From Saccharicrinis aurantiacus (lineage in GTDB: Bacteria; Bacteroidota; Bacteroidia; Bacteroidales; Marinilabiliaceae), in contig NZ_LYBV02000036.1 of assembly GCF_001660705.2 (NCBI RefSeq), forward strand, positions 1-64,000: a DNA stretch of 64,000 bases, written 5' to 3'. This document shows, one piece after another, positions 63,749 to 64,000 of this stretch. The position numbers and the translations under genes are program-made. The notes under the pieces were generated by a model. It did not search any database and had not been told where the DNA came from. It saw only the letters and a program-made list of their open reading frames with translations. Numbering within the stretch: position 1 is the stretch's first letter; each line of letters opens with the position of its first letter.

Positions 63749-64000
63749 ATGAATAAAAAAAATTGGGTATTGAATGTTGCTTTTCTCGCAATGTTATTTT
63801 GCGGCTTCTCTTCCGTAGGGGTGGCGCAGAGTGTGCGAGTAACAGGAACCGTGAGGGATTTTTCTGGGGAATTACTACCTGGAGTTAATATTGTGGAGAA
63901 AGGTACTTTTGGAGGTACTATTACCGATTTTGATGGTAATTATTCGATAGAGGTTTCTTCTCAGGAAGCTGTTTTGATGTTTTCTTCAATTGGACTTCTT
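63749..64000 (+). CDS. SusC/RagA-family outer-membrane transporter (5-prime part, cut by window end)
   Basis: The first 84 codons are open to the window edge. They encode a signal peptide (MNKKNWVLNVAFLAMLF...GVAQ, 27 residues) and the start of a carboxypeptidase-regulatory-like domain (VTGTVRDFSGELLPGVNIVEKG, then TITDFDGNYSIEV) nearly identical in layout to the SusC N-terminus at 49789. A second SusC-led locus is therefore expected downstream. Only the N-terminal 84 residues can be seen, so a different TonB-dependent receptor with the same domain is possible. Confidence 0.82.
   Translation, partial: MNKKNWVLNVAFLAMLFCGFSSVGVAQSVRVTGTVRDFSGELLPGVNIVEKGTFGGTITDFDGNYSIEVSSQEAVLMFSSIGLL

Overview
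The window reads as a chromosome segment of a Bacteroidota bacterium, most likely a marine or sediment Bacteroidales/Marinilabiliales-type heterotroph. The evidence is AT-rich DNA, many promoters with the Bacteroidota -7 element TAnnTTTG (several with a TTG/TTTG about 20 bases upstream), a short 286-residue primary sigma factor of the Bacteroides type, a secretion-tail (type IX) giant surface protein, SusC/SusD pairs, and lipoproteins ending in a lipobox Cys. No phage, insertion sequence, CRISPR array or rRNA operon was seen.

Layout. 1-11.1 kb: a tRNA-Lys(TTT) on the minus strand and one 10.5-kb gene for a 3486-residue cell-surface protein with a C-terminal type IX sorting domain. 11.2-24.5 kb: housekeeping and energy genes: DEAD-box helicase (minus), a porin plus FMN-binding pair, dapF (minus), an HtrA protease, the primary sigma factor, an orphan AAA ATPase, pyruvate:ferredoxin oxidoreductase, a palindromic intergenic element, and a dihydroorotate-dehydrogenase-like flavoprotein. 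24.5-47 kb: pyruvate phosphate dikinase, a DUF418 membrane protein, ruvX-def, an orphan sensor kinase, a TonB-dependent receptor, a cold-shock-domain protein, an FMN-dependent nitronate monooxygenase/FabK relative, a paired M16 protease, a bifunctional RelA/SpoT enzyme, a cytidylate-kinase-like protein, a minus-strand ACT protein + low-molecular-weight tyrosine phosphatase operon, dapA, a nitroreductase and Tex. Most of these units end in clear hairpin-plus-T-run terminators.

47.3-63.3 kb is a polysaccharide utilisation locus best explained by a beta-mannan: a GH5-type mannanase lipoprotein, a minus-strand AraC regulator, then susC, susD, an internally duplicated surface glycan-binding candidate, a clan GH-A-like lipoprotein hydrolase, a GH130 phosphorylase without signal peptide, an SGNH/SASA esterase, a second paralogous clan GH-A-like lipoprotein, and a sodium:solute symporter, closed by a strong terminator. 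The inferred flow is: surface endo-cleavage and capture (GH5, SGBP, SusCD), periplasmic trimming and deacetylation (GH-A pair, esterase), symport across the inner membrane, and cytoplasmic phosphorolysis by GH130 yielding mannose 1-phosphate. A second SusC gene begins at 63749 and runs off the window, so another locus probably follows.

The most noteworthy non-textbook items are: the pair of GH-A-like lipoproteins whose family I cannot assign; the duplicated SGBP; three stem-loops each lying about 20 bases upstream of a start codon inside the PUL; a cruciform REP-like intergenic element at 23.1-23.3 kb; a candidate ~100-nt small RNA at 44.6-44.75 kb; twin palindromic sites before the porin/FMN-binding operon; and a regularly spaced junction cassette inside the giant surface protein. 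All function calls are from reading the sequence and motif knowledge; no database search was possible.
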